Shown one piece after another: positions 6,859 through 16,622 of a DNA stretch of 64,000 nt. The notes under the pieces are model-generated. The model made no database searches. It saw nothing but the letters and a program-made list of their open reading frames with translations, and was not told where the DNA came from. Source of the DNA: JAJRZL01 sp964557855. Its GTDB lineage: Bacteria; Zixibacteria; MSB-5A5; GN15; FEB-12. The first letter of the stretch is position 1. Every line of letters starts with the position of its first letter. Position numbers and translations under genes: made by a program. The stretch lies in assembly GCA_964557855.1 (NCBI GenBank), contig CAZLBP010000002.1, positions 162,195 through 226,194 on the forward strand, read 5' to 3'.

Positions 6859-8388
6859 TCAATTTCCGCCGGTTCCAGCTATTATCTCTGTCAGGATCAA
6901 CTGCTGTAATTCACGGGCAATCAGGGCATGTCCTTCCGCTGTCGGATGGCAATGATCGACAAACAGGCTGTCGGCTCCATTATCCATGAACAGCTCATGC
7001 AAGTTAATCACCCACATATGATTATCGCGTACTAGTTGATCAATTTGCTCAAGGTACTCGTCCTTAATCCTGAGGGATAAGTAATCGGCCTGCAGCGCGG
7101 AATCAAGATACTCATAGGCCAGGCCGAGATTTGCGTCGGCCTTTGAAATGAGGTTGACACCTATGTTATAAAGGAAGGGTGAGCCGGCCGATGCGGCGGC
7201 TTCCGATGCTTCATCATCATAGTTCTGGCTGTACAATTCCCGCGCCAGACGAAGAAGACTGTCGGCAATACCAAACTCTCCGGCCTCCCAATATGAGACA
7301 CCCAGGTTGTTGACGTGAACAGGCGTTGCCCCTTCATTCAAGACACATTCCTGCCAGTACGCTATCGACTCCTCGGGCAACAGTGAATCATGATAGACCG
7401 CTCTGAAAACTGCCTGCGTGAACTTGTCAGTGTCCCCGTTTCTGCCGCGAAGAAGTCCCTCCGGAAGACAGTATTTGACTTGTCGACCAAGAAGCTCGCG
7501 TAGCACTGGGGGCATGATCAGTTCTCCCTGCTCTCCTTTGACTTGTCGAAACATCTTGAACTGCAGCGCCGCTGGCCACATAAGCGGTACGGCCGGTTTC
7601 AGAATAATCAACGAACAGGAACGACGATCGCATTCATCCACCAACCATTTCAGATTCCCGCCGAACTGATCCGGATTGACGCGTACTTTGAGATGTGAAG
7701 GCTCGATATGTGGTTGGGGGAGAGCGCAGCGAATAATGCTCCGCAGTATTCGATAGAGCGCACTTCGAGATAAATGGCGGCGCAGCACTTGAAAAGACTG
7801 TCTCTTAAGGAGTTCTCTGTCGGAGTAACCTCCGGAAATGGAAGCGTCGTTGTTGCCGCAGTACAAAATGATCAGATCCGGCTCGTATCGCCAACCCTCA
7901 TGCTGCATGAACCTGACAATCTGCTCGCTGCTGTAGCCGACCACCGATGCGTTGATAACCTCTACATGCATTTCCTCCGGCAGCTCCGAATTAAGTCGCC
8001 GACGCAGAACTTCACCAAAAGTCGAGGACCGCGATTCCAGCCCAATCCCTACCGGTGAGGAATCTCCCAGTATCATCAGACGAAACGTGCTCGAATCCTT
8101 TACGTGGTGAACCTCATCGCCGATCAGGCCCCGGGAGTTCGTCTTCACGAGTGAACTGTTCAGGTTCGCCTTGAAACGCCAAAGCAGATAGGGGTCGGGT
8201 TCGTTCCAGTCGAACAATGAGCGAAAAAATGCTGTTTGCCACCCATGGTTAACTTGCGTTGGGGCCGGTTCAAAAGCCAGAACTGATTCGATTACTCGAC
8301 AAGTACCTTCCAGAACGGCAAGGCCACCGATAATCAGAATGGCCGAGAAGACAAAATGTCGCAATCGGCTAATGGACATGGTTGCCAT
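6859..8388 (-). CDS. Membrane-anchored SGNH/GDSL hydrolase with a TPR-like region
   Basis: An N-terminal hydrophobic helix (about residues 8-30) anchors the protein. The SGNH blocks are visible: 'LGDSSPVG' with nucleophile Ser near residue 110, 'INASVVGYS', 'CGNNDAS', and 'DHCHPTAEGH' near the C-terminus supplying the Asp-His pair. Between blocks III and V lies an insert with TPR-like helices ('NNLGVSYWEAGEF', 'NLGLAYEYLDSAL'). Such enzymes remove acyl groups from lipids or polysaccharides, and the substrate here is unknown. The start is uncertain: ATG 8388 and ATG 8379 both fit, neither with a strong ribosome binding site. The frame can be extended to a TTG at 8424. Confidence 0.75.
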   Translation of the reverse strand: MATMSISRLRHFVFSAILIIGGLAVLEGTCRVIESVLAFEPAPTQVNHGWQTAFFRSLFDWNEPDPYLLWRFKANLNSSLVKTNSRGLIGDEVHHVKDSSTFRLMILGDSSPVGIGLESRSSTFGEVLRRRLNSELPEEMHVEVINASVVGYSSEQIVRFMQHEGWRYEPDLIILYCGNNDASISGGYSDRELLKRQSFQVLRRHLSRSALYRILRSIIRCALPQPHIEPSHLKVRVNPDQFGGNLKWLVDECDRRSCSLIILKPAVPLMWPAALQFKMFRQVKGEQGELIMPPVLRELLGRQVKYCLPEGLLRGRNGDTDKFTQAVFRAVYHDSLLPEESIAYWQECVLNEGATPVHVNNLGVSYWEAGEFGIADSLLRLARELYSQNYDDEASEAAASAGSPFLYNIGVNLISKADANLGLAYEYLDSALQADYLSLRIKDEYLEQIDQLVRDNHMWVINLHELFMDNGADSLFVDHCHPTAEGHALIARELQQLILTEIIAGTGGN

Positions 8389-8510
8389 ATTCGCCAAGAT
8401 ACATACAGACAGGGTAATTGTCAAAAACCAGATCAGAACTTAACGTCGACGCACTTGGCAAAAGCCGCCGCGTTGTGTAAGTTGTCGACTCGATAAGGAA
8501 AAGGAGCAAG

Positions 8511-9407
8511 ATGATTCAATTTCCTATAAGCGGAGTTGAGACGTACTGGTGGCTGCCGCCGCTGATTGCCTTTGTAATGTCGACACTCAGTGCAACAGGA
8601 GGGCTCTCGGGCGCCTTCTTACTCCTGCCGTTCCAGGTCAGCGTTCTCGGCTTCACCGGGCCGGGGGTAAGCCCGACCAACCTGTTATTCAACGTGGTTG
8701 GAATCCCGTCAGGAGTCTACCGATACGCTCGAGAAAAACGTATGGTGTGGTCATTGGCATGGTTGATTGTGTTGGGCACGGTACCCGGAATGTTACTGGG
8801 AGCCATGGCCCGTGTCTACTTTCTTCCGGACCCGGCTCACTTCAAACCGTTCGCCGGTTTCGTTCTGGCGGCTATCGGCATTCGCATGGCGCTGGACGTC
8901 AGCCGTACGCATCAGACTAAGCGAATAAAGACGAATCTCCCCGACCGGTTCCACATCCGCGATGTAAATATATCCGCCCGCTCGATCCGCTTCACCTTCA
9001 ATGAGGAAAGCTATCAGGCACGCACGATGCCCATTCTTCTCATTGGCTTCGCCGTCGGCATGGCGGGCGGTGCCTATGGTATCGGGGGAGGAGCAGTCAT
9101 AGCACCGCTCTTGATTTCGACCTTTAGGCTGCCGGTTTACGCCATTGCCGGAGCGGCACTGTTCAGCACGTTTGTCGGATCGGCAATGGGCGTGCTGTTT
9201 TACTGGCTGCTTGATTTGACGCCAATCGGCATCGATCAATCCGCCTCACCGGATTGGCTGCTGGGCGGCCTGCTGGGTATCGGCGGCGCCTGCGGTATGT
9301 ATGCGGGAGCCAGGATGCAGCGCTTCGTTCCGGCCAGACTGATTAAAATCCTCCTGACGCTCTGTCTGCTGGGAATCGCCGGCAAATACCTGGCCGGTCT
9401 CTTCTGA
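8511..9407 (+). CDS. TauE/SafE family transporter (sulfite/sulfonate exporter type)
   Basis: There are eight or so hydrophobic segments and the paired repeat typical of the family: 'SATGGLSGAFLLLP' near residue 27 and 'GGAYGIGGGAVIAPLLI' near residue 185. These carry the glycine-rich motif that opens each half. Members export sulfite, sulfoacetate or other organosulfur anions, and the substrate here is not predictable. Between the halves lies a soluble stretch of about 45 residues (about 125-170). The ribosome binding site AAAGGAGC is 6 nt upstream. The gene is monocistronic and convergent with the dockerin gene that ends at 9478. Confidence 0.85.
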   Translation: MIQFPISGVETYWWLPPLIAFVMSTLSATGGLSGAFLLLPFQVSVLGFTGPGVSPTNLLFNVVGIPSGVYRYAREKRMVWSLAWLIVLGTVPGMLLGAMARVYFLPDPAHFKPFAGFVLAAIGIRMALDVSRTHQTKRIKTNLPDRFHIRDVNISARSIRFTFNEESYQARTMPILLIGFAVGMAGGAYGIGGGAVIAPLLISTFRLPVYAIAGAALFSTFVGSAMGVLFYWLLDLTPIGIDQSASPDWLLGGLLGIGGACGMYAGARMQRFVPARLIKILLTLCLLGIAGKYLAGLF

Positions 9408-9427
9408 TTTATTTCGTTCATAAAATA

Positions 9428-9454
9428 GCAGGCAGTCAACAATTGACTGCCTGC
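9428..9454 (-). terminator. Intrinsic terminator between convergent genes
   Basis: A perfect 12-bp stem GCAGGCAGTCAA (9428-9439) / TTGACTGCCTGC (9443-9454) has a 3-nt loop. The minus-strand transcript continues into TATTTTAT, so it best fits the minus-strand dockerin gene ending at 9478. It may also stop the transporter transcript from the other side. Confidence 0.8.
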
Positions 9455-9477
9455 AGCAAACTAATCGCATTCGGCCA

Positions 9478-10803
9478 TTACGGACAGTTTAGCGTCCCAT
9501 CAAAGAACAGATAGGCCACCAGAGTAGTGAGATCCACAACGTCGATTTGGCTGGAGCTGTCAACATCGGCCAGTTCGACAAAAGGCGGTGCCGAGCCGCC
9601 ACGGAATAAGTAGTCGACGAGGTACGTGAGATCGGCCACATCCGGAACGCCGCCCGATGCATTGACATCGCCGCAGAGTAACGACTCCGGATCAAATACC
9701 GGCGGCATGCCGTTAAGTTTTCGGTTATACCGCCACATTTGTACGGGCACTTTTGCAGGATGATACGACGCGTCATTGAATTCGGTGAACACTAATCTCC
9801 CGGCATTTGAGGGATAGAACATATCCAAAAGGCCGTCCTCATCCACGTCACCCACTACCGCACTGTGGAAACTGTACGTAACGCCGGTCACATCAGGATA
9901 CACAACCAGCGGAAAGCCGTCTATCAATGAAGCGTCATTGCGGTACGCCAGAATACGCTCGACCGCATATGAGCCCAGGAGGTCCTTGTCGGCGGGCACA
10001 ATGACATCCATAGTATTATCTCCGTCCACGTCAGCCACCGAGGGGAAGGCAAAAATGGCCGGGTTGCTGGTCGTGGCAAAAAAGCCGTCAGACAGAGAGT
10101 CCCCCAGATATGGTGTACCGTCCAGTCGCCAGGCATAAACCAATCCGCTGCTGAAGTCATAGTGGGACGTGATGTATTCCAGTGATCCGTCACCATCAAG
10201 GTCCGCAAAGACAGGATTCGTAGGCACCAGATAGGCGTTGATCTTGATTTCATGCGGCCAGCCAGGTTTGAGCGTGAGATTCTCATCAAAGGCATATAGC
10301 CAGTAGTTCAAATGCTCCCACGGTGATATGTCAAGGTATCCATACACTATCAACTCGTGCTTGCCGTCCTTGTCGATATCGACTGCCGACATATCTCTGA
10401 GCTGGTATGGATGTCCGTCCATAGCCAGTATGGCAGTATCCGTCGGCTGTCCTGTCGTGTCGAGCCGAATCAGTCTGTCCGTGTATCCGTAAATCTCCCC
10501 AATGCCGTCACCGTCAATATCGGCCGAATAGCCATGTCCATAGCCGGTATGCAAAGGAGTATTGTATCCCCAGGGCGTGCCGTCAGGTCGGTAAATGTGG
10601 TAATGATGATTCACGAGGGTGATAGTCCCGGGATTGTAGTGAATCTCGTCCCGGCCGTCACCGTCAATGTCGAAGAGAAAAATACGAGGCGCCAGGTCCT
10701 CGCTGGCGGGCAGAAAATTGTTCATATTGGCGGACTGGTCGAGCGGTGTACTAAAGGGGGAACCTGAGGAAGGAAAGCCGTATAGCGTGGTCGGTGACAT
10801 CAC
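9478..10803 (-). pseudogene. C-terminal part of a frameshifted secreted S8 peptidase: FG-GAP repeats and dockerin
   Basis: This 441-codon frame is not an independent gene. It has no signal peptide or ribosome binding site, and its first codons lie inside an FG-GAP repeat that begins in the upstream frame (10800-13115). It contains several FG-GAP/VCBS units with calcium-binding-like D-x-D-x-D loops ('FDIDGDGRDEI', 'ADIDGDGIGEI', 'VDIDKDGKHEL', 'ADLDGDGSLEY', 'ADVDGDNTMDV', 'GDVDEDGLLDM'). It ends in a two-repeat dockerin module (from about residue 370, 'CGDVNASGGVPDVADLTYLV'). Restoring one base near 10834 fuses it to the peptidase. Whether the shift is real or a sequencing error cannot be told here. 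Confidence 0.85.
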
Positions 10804-13115
10804 AACCAGGTCATCGATGCCGTCGTTGTCGAGATTACTACTGCCGGCGCGGTTCGATAGTCTCCGGCCGGCAAGGATGGTACCCCGGTCGTTTTGGGAG
10901 TACCGTCGGTATTGAAAAACACGACACCGCTTCTCGTACCCACCACTATCTCATTCAACCCATCGTTGTCGAAGTCACCGTAATTGGCGGTCCAGCCCAC
11001 GGTGTTCGGCAGTGACGCTGTCCAGCCTTTGTCGCCGCCGAATGCCGACTCGAGAAACACTTGCACGGTATCGGCCTCCTCCAGACCCGAAGCCGAGTAG
11101 ACGCTCATCCTTATTGCATATTCTCCGTCAGGCAACGTGCCGGCATCCCAGGTGAGGATTTCGTTGTCATGAACGGGAGTAGTGACGGTATCGATCAGAT
11201 TCCACGATGTCGGGAAATAGCCTGCCCCGTACTCCACCACCGTGTACTCGAAGTCCGTACAGATCGCCGTGCCGGTGATAACTGCAAATCCTGTCAGCGT
11301 ATCATCCACTGCTGGCTCGATTATCTCTGCCACCGGGCTGTTGGCAACATATACGCGCTGCGCGTCAACGTTGTCAGCACCAACCTGCAGCCGAATTGTA
11401 TACAGTCCCTCCAGTTCCTGGGTCGACCAGGTACCCAGCAAACCATCCGTCACCGGCGAGGAAGCGCTGCTTATCGTTGTCCATGAGGTGGGGGCAGCAC
11501 CTGTCCCGTATTCAAGGGTGAAATAGGCGAAGTCGGTTCCGTCCGCACTGCCGAATATATCCACGATCCCGGATAGGACGTCATACGTAACCGGGTCCGC
11601 CAGGATCGCCCTGATACGTGGTGTCAGAGCTATGGCGTTCGCCAGGTTCACCCGCCCGTGACCGCTGTACTTATCCCAGCCGGGATAATTGGCGCCCGTG
11701 CCGTAGGGATCCAGGATGTCATCGGCAGAGTTCTGAATCACTTCCTTCGTCTTGTTGTGTGTCAGACCGGGGGAGACGGACCGAATGTAGGCCGCTACTG
11801 CCACTGCATGCGGACCGGACATGCTTGTTCCTGAGGCCAGGTAATAGTAATCATCAATTATGTGCACACCCGGGAAATTCGGAGCGTACATATCGGTCGT
11901 GTCCGCCCGAAGCGAGAGGATCGAGTTGCCGGGCGCTGTTACGGTTATGAAGGAACTAAATGTAGAAAAGGACGTCACATGATCGTCCGCATCCGAAGCG
12001 GAGATGGCCATCGTCATCGGGTAGGAAGCCGGATAGTTGACGTATTCCGCTCCGTCATTACCGGCCGATGCTACCAGCACCACACCGCGACTGTAAGCGT
12101 ATTCCAGGGCATCCTCGACAACCGGGATCTCCCAGCCCAATCCCCAGCTCATGTTGATTACGTCGGCGCCGTTGTCGGCAGCATAGATAATCGCATTGGC
12201 CGCCATAGATAGAGTCATCAACGGATAGAATTTCAATGCCATAATCCTGGCGTCCGGAACGACGCCGGCGACTCCGGCTGAGTTGTTGATTATTGAAGCC
12301 ACTATGCCGGCACAATGTGTGCCGTGGCCATATTTGTCCGTTGGATCATTGTCTTCAGTAATAGGAAGTCCCAATCCCTCGTCTGTACCCGAAAAGTCCC
12401 AGCCCACGATGTCGTCGACATAGCCGTTGTGGTCATCGTCAATTCCGTTATCCGGAATCTCACCTGGGTTGTTCCACATGTTTGAAGCCAGATCCGGATG
12501 ATCCCAGTCCACTCCTGTATCGACTATGGCAACTACGACGGTCGATGTGTTGTCCGGCGGTGAGAGAAAGACCTCGTCCGCATCGATATCGGCGTCGGGT
12601 GTGCCGAAGTACGTGATGAGATGGTGACCACCGTTGCGAGCTATCTGATAATGACCCTGACCCGTGTTGCTTAAGGCATACTGATGCGGGAAGAGGGGGT
12701 CGTCAGGCAGATCGTGCAGTTGGACGGAGTAATCAGGGATAGCGTACTCGACTGCGAACAAAGCGGCATATGCCGTTTTCATGGCCTCCAAATCCGTATC
12801 CTCGTCAACGTGAAGGATATAGATGTCCTTGAGCGGATTAGCCGCGACCCTGTTTGCGCCTTTCTTCAGCAAAGGTCTTTGCGAACGGACTTGGTATTCT
12901 TCATGCAGAGCGTCGATGCTAGCCACACTCGTACTCAACTTGCCGTCCTCGTATTTCAGTTTCATGTTTACATCCGGCCTAACCTTTATGATCAGCTGGT
13001 GTGTCTGATAGCGGTCCTGAAATGAGGGTTGATCGACCAACAGGCCGAAAGTCGCAGCCGGTAGAAGCACCGACACACCCCACAGGACGGTTAGAAAGCG
13101 AATCAACCCTGTCAT
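10800..13115 (-). pseudogene. Secreted subtilisin-like (S8) serine peptidase, 5' part of a frameshifted gene
   Basis: The ATG at 13115 is selected by GGAGG 7 nt upstream, and the frame can be read back to 13181 without support. A signal peptide (about residues 1-25) is followed by a propeptide-like region. The S8 domain shows the complete triad: Asp199 in 'VAIVDTGVD', His264 in 'GHGTHCAG' and Ser431 in 'SGTSMSGPHA', with the oxyanion Asn353 in 'ASAGND'. Two bacterial Ig-like beta domains follow, then the first FG-GAP unit 'DFDNDGLNEIVVG'. The frame then slips and ends at 10800. The intact product would be about 1,210 aa, extracellular, with the dockerin encoded at 9478-10803. A consensus promoter lies at 13172-13200. 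Confidence 0.88.
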
Positions 13116-13171
13116 GGATTTCCTCCAAAGTTGAGAACTTTTGATCAGAACATCCGCGGTACTACGCCTGC

Positions 13172-13200
13172 AAGATAGCAATAATGCCTAAACGTGTCAA
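13172..13200 (-). promoter_or_regulatory. Consensus promoter for the S8 peptidase gene
   Basis: On the minus strand TTGACA (13200-13195) and TATCTT (13177-13172) are 17 nt apart. This places the transcript start near 13165, about 50 nt before the ATG at 13115. Confidence 0.7.
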
Positions 13201-13276
13201 CTATTTCCCCGTTTGACTTAGATTCTGGGCACTGATACCGGATGTCAATTTCTCTATGGACGAAGCACGGGTCCCC

Positions 13277-15535
13277 TCAGTTCAAACAAATCGGATACGG
13301 ACCGAATCGGAACAGATAATCCACCAAATACGACAAATCGACCACGTTGATGTCATCCTCGGCATCGATATTCCCGATCCAAAGCGGGTCGGGGGCCGGG
13401 CCGAACCGGAACAGATAATCCACCAGGGCCGTCAAATCGGCCACGTCCGGTCCGCCGAAGTCACCGTTTATGTCACCACAGCGCCGAACCGACACGCTTC
13501 CCAAAGTAGCTCCGGGTTGATACTCCAGATAATACGCTTCCAGGCCAAGTTCCTGTCCGGAGAAACTGGTCGTGTCGATGGGACAGGTCCCCACCTGGAA
13601 AGTCGTCGAAAGGTATAGATTCACGATTGGCCCCAAACCCGGCGCCAGCGGCGGATTGCTGTTGACGGTACTGGCGGTCAGCTTCAGCACGAAACGCTTA
13701 TTGCCAAGATCACTGTGCGTCCGAACAACCTGATCGAAATAGTCAGTCCGACAACCTTCCGTATCAAACCCGACATAACCCAATTGAATGGGCCCACTGT
13801 ATGTTATTGGTAACACGATGTTGTGCAATGGATGTGAGTTTGTCAGATAAACCGGTACTTTAACCGTATCCGAGGGCAACCACACAACATCGTCAATGTC
13901 CAGGGTGTCCGCCAGCGTGATTATCATCATCCGCTCGGTGTGATTGTGACGTCCGTCCGCCAGAGTGTTTTCTAGGTAAACATCGAAACTGCCGCCCGCT
14001 GTGTATGTATGCACCGGCAAAGATTCATAAGACTCCGCGCCATCACCAAACCGCCAGTACTGATCTGAAGATCCCGTAGACTGGTCCGAAAATCCAACGG
14101 TCAGCGGCGCCCAGCCGAAAGTCGTGTCCGCACCAAACCGGACTTGCGCCGCATTGGTATTGGCAAAGGCGTAAGCATGAGTGTCCCAGTTCACTACTGT
14201 CAGGTCGTTTTTGAGTGAATGTCCGTAGTAAATGACAACGTCAGTTGACGGAGCCGAGGCCGCCGACACCCAGCCATAAATGAGGTCATAACAAAATTCA
14301 TTATCCATAAGCCGGTTGCCGTCAGCCACAACGGAGTCGATCGCTTGAAGTGGCCGGCGAGTCGTGTAGAACAGCTTGTACGATCCGGTTTGAGCGATGG
14401 TGTCCGCCCGCTGCTCAAGGCCGTCCCCGTCGATATCAATCCAGGCCAACTCCTCGACAACTGTGGCCAGGTCAGCCCTCCAAACCGGCGTTGTCGTGAA
14501 TGTCCCGCCGATGTTTTCGTAGATGCGCGGGCGGTCCCACCAGCGGCCGGCCGCCAGGTCATCGTCACCATCGTTGTCGTAGTCATACAAAGCGACTGCC
14601 GAACCATAGCCCCCCGTCTGGGACTGCCAACCGTGAGTACTGTTAATGGTTCCCGCGCCGTCGTTGAAATAAACCCGGAAATAACCGCCGCCACCCAGTT
14701 GATCGTTGAACGCCACAATTATATCCGGCCAGCCGTCATTATTCACATCGCCGGTAATCACAGTATTGGCCGGCTCGGCTGTCTGGTTCTGCCACGAAGG
14801 GGAGAGTTCCAGCCCCGACGCATCGTTGTAGAACGCCGTCACGCCAAGGTTGTCAGAACAAACCACCAGGTCCAGAAAGCCGTTCTTGTCCAGATCACCA
14901 AACGTTACATCCATCGCCGCCGAGTTGACCATTGACTGCCAACCCGCGGTATTCGACAATGTGCCGTTGTCATTGTAATAGATCAGGTCGGGAGTGAAGA
15001 TGTTATTGTATGCATCGCCCGTGGCCACTGCCAAATCGAGGTCGCCATCAGCATCGGCATCACCGAGCGCGCAGGAAAACGAGAAGATCCACTCACCGGT
15101 ATACCAGTCCGGGGCAAAGGATGGCTGACCGGAGTTGTTGAGATACATATTGCACCGAGTTGGGTCGCCAAAGCCGCCCGGCCCGAGGTAATTGGATACC
15201 ACAAAATCCGCAAAGCCGTTGTCGGTCAGGTCGCCCACGGCGCAGTGACCAGAGTACTCGGGGTTCGATGACAGCCACGACGCCGAGGAGGGGAGAGTCC
15301 CAAGCACCGAAATATACAGCGTATTCCTAGCCCGTACTATATCGTTGCCGTTGGAGAAGAAGACGTCGATGAACCCGTCCCGGTTGGCATCCCGCCACAT
15401 CATGCCGGTGCCGTACCAGTTATACTCGGCCGACTGCCAGAAATGGCTGGTCTGAATGGGAGGCTGCGCCTGAACCGATATGGCCGAGACAAACAATAGC
15501 ATCAACCCCATTGCAATCGCGGAGGAATTCCTCAT
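13277..15535 (-). CDS. Secreted VCBS/FG-GAP repeat protein with PKD, cohesin-like and dockerin modules
   Basis: The ATG at 15535 has GAGG 6 nt upstream, and residues 1-23 form a signal peptide ending VQAQ. Residues about 45-370 hold FG-GAP/VCBS units with aspartate-rich loops ('RDANRDGFIDVFF', 'GDADADGDLDLAV', 'GDLDKNGFLDLVV', 'GDVNNDGWPDIIV', 'YDYDNDGDDDLAA'). They are expected to form a beta-propeller. A PKD-type domain follows ('APLTVGFSDQSTGSSDQYWR', then 'FGDGAESYESLPVHTY'). A beta-rich domain resembling a cohesin comes next (about 545-680). Two dockerin repeats close the protein ('CGDINGDFGGPDVADLTALV', 'IDAEDDINVVDLSYLVDYLF'). No catalytic domain is visible, so it is probably an extracellular binding or scaffold protein. 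Confidence 0.85.
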   Translation of the reverse strand: MRNSSAIAMGLMLLFVSAISVQAQPPIQTSHFWQSAEYNWYGTGMMWRDANRDGFIDVFFSNGNDIVRARNTLYISVLGTLPSSASWLSSNPEYSGHCAVGDLTDNGFADFVVSNYLGPGGFGDPTRCNMYLNNSGQPSFAPDWYTGEWIFSFSCALGDADADGDLDLAVATGDAYNNIFTPDLIYYNDNGTLSNTAGWQSMVNSAAMDVTFGDLDKNGFLDLVVCSDNLGVTAFYNDASGLELSPSWQNQTAEPANTVITGDVNNDGWPDIIVAFNDQLGGGGYFRVYFNDGAGTINSTHGWQSQTGGYGSAVALYDYDNDGDDDLAAGRWWDRPRIYENIGGTFTTTPVWRADLATVVEELAWIDIDGDGLEQRADTIAQTGSYKLFYTTRRPLQAIDSVVADGNRLMDNEFCYDLIYGWVSAASAPSTDVVIYYGHSLKNDLTVVNWDTHAYAFANTNAAQVRFGADTTFGWAPLTVGFSDQSTGSSDQYWRFGDGAESYESLPVHTYTAGGSFDVYLENTLADGRHNHTERMMIITLADTLDIDDVVWLPSDTVKVPVYLTNSHPLHNIVLPITYSGPIQLGYVGFDTEGCRTDYFDQVVRTHSDLGNKRFVLKLTASTVNSNPPLAPGLGPIVNLYLSTTFQVGTCPIDTTSFSGQELGLEAYYLEYQPGATLGSVSVRRCGDINGDFGGPDVADLTALVDYLFRFGPAPDPLWIGNIDAEDDINVVDLSYLVDYLFRFGPYPICLN

Positions 15536-15634
15536 GATAACCTCGACAGTACAGTGTTATGACCGTTCCGGCCGCCGGAGCCGATGGCGAGGAGGGAACC
15601 GACTCCCAACCGACCCACATCGTGGACACCTATT

Positions 15635-15662
15635 AATATAATAGATTTCATAGGGAGGTCAA
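15635..15662 (-). promoter_or_regulatory. Promoter-like sequence for the VCBS/dockerin gene
   Basis: On the minus strand TTGACC (15662-15657) and TATATT (15640-15635) are separated by 16 nt. The leader to the ATG at 15535 would be about 95 nt. Confidence 0.55.
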
Positions 15663-15750
15663 GCTAAATGGGGGAGAGGTGAAGCCGTCAGGTCACAATT
15701 CCACTACGTGGAATCAGGATTTGACGGAACGAACGAGAGGTCGAAAGGTT

Positions 15751-15776
15751 GTCATCCCTGCGCAGCCAGGAATCCA
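15751..15776. repeat. Copy of the ATTCCTG..CAGGAATGAC repeat family
   Basis: GTCATCCCTGCGCAGCCAGG followed by AATCCA is, in reverse complement, a variant of the hairpin repeats at 54400-54422 and 56018-56039 (ATTCCTG, short loop, CAGGAATGAC). Repeats of this type, with a 'GCGNAGGC' loop, are widespread in intergenic DNA of many bacteria. Confidence 0.6.
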
Positions 15777-15845
15777 TCCTCGGTCATTGTGAAGAGTCAG
15801 CCCATACCGTCACGAACGGATCCCTCACGGCGCATATTCGTGTAG

Positions 15846-16262
15846 TCACCCCTCCGGTTCTGTGTCCGGCTCCTCAATGTCGACCAGCTTGACCTTTTCC
15901 CACTCATCACCCATGATCGACTGGCCCTCAACATCCGCCTCAACAACGTACTGCATGGGTACCATCAGAGAGTAACCACCGCCCGCCGGCAACAGTACCG
16001 ATAGCCCCATCTGACCTGTATGCCCGAAGAAACCTCCGCCGGAATTGAGGACCGCCGGGATATTGTTGTCGCGAAACGCCTCAAGCAACATCTGCGCCAC
16101 TTGAAACGAAGTCACCCGCGCCAGTGCCACCCAGTCTTTGTACTCGCTTTCCGTCTCCCGATCCGGTACTGTTTCCAGGGACCGGACTAACCACTCGTCG
16201 CAGTCAGAGCATTTCAGCACATCGTCGGTGTACTCGATTCGACATTTGGGACAAAATGGCAT
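15846..16262 (-). CDS. Zinc-ribbon protein with a DUF2007-like (putative signal-transducing) domain
   Basis: The N-terminus 'MPFCPKCRIEY' with 'CSDCDEWL' gives a CxxC...CxxC zinc ribbon in the first 23 residues. The middle, 'VALARVTSFQVAQMLLEAFR', has the helix typical of DUF2007, in which a protein scores domain position by a beta-alpha-beta fold ('NNIPAVLNSGG'). A glycine-rich loop and an acidic C-terminus follow. There is no signal peptide, so it is cytoplasmic. The exact role of the family is not established. It is flanked by spacers on both sides and appears monocistronic. Confidence 0.65.
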   Translation of the reverse strand: MPFCPKCRIEYTDDVLKCSDCDEWLVRSLETVPDRETESEYKDWVALARVTSFQVAQMLLEAFRDNNIPAVLNSGGGFFGHTGQMGLSVLLPAGGGYSLMVPMQYVVEADVEGQSIMGDEWEKVKLVDIEEPDTEPEG

Positions 16263-16622
16263 AAAGCTACTCCCTGCACATAGGTGATCTATTGCTCTTG
16301 GTCAATCTCTATACCGTCAATATACCGCGTTTACAACGCGATATTCAACTCAATATTTCCGTGAACGGGGAGCCCATCTCTTGCGGCGAGTTGCGCTGAT
16401 AGAGAATAGTCGCTTTGTTGCGTCAGGTCCTGCTCGCCGCAGGCGAATGTGACCTGACGCTCCTCTGCAACGCTTGTTCCCTGAGGTCAGATTAGTAGGA
16501 CAGCTCACCCCCCGATCCATACTTTCTCAACAAATCCCTTGAAATGTCCGGTGTTCTTCCGGATACTGAACATCATAATGCCTACATCAGTGAATTCCCA
16601 CAGATACCGGAAAGGTCGAATT
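16263..16622. other. Intergenic region between divergent genes
   Basis: It contains one copy of the two-stem palindromic family (16420-16460). No convincing promoter or gene was recognised. Confidence 0.55.
16420..16460. repeat. Two-stem palindromic repeat, copy 1
   Basis: The outer arms GCGTCAGGTC (16420-16429) and GACCTGACGC (16451-16460) are perfectly complementary. An inner stem TCGCC/GGCGA (16434-16438 with 16442-16446) has a 3-nt loop. Three further copies at 29853, 30092 and 31490 keep the layout while both arms change together. See findings. Confidence 0.8.

Larger units (their letters stand above)
15536..15845. other. Intergenic region with promoter and one repeat
   Basis: The segment between two minus-strand genes holds the promoter at 15635-15662 and a repeat at 15751-15776. 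No open frame with gene-like features is present. Confidence 0.6.
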
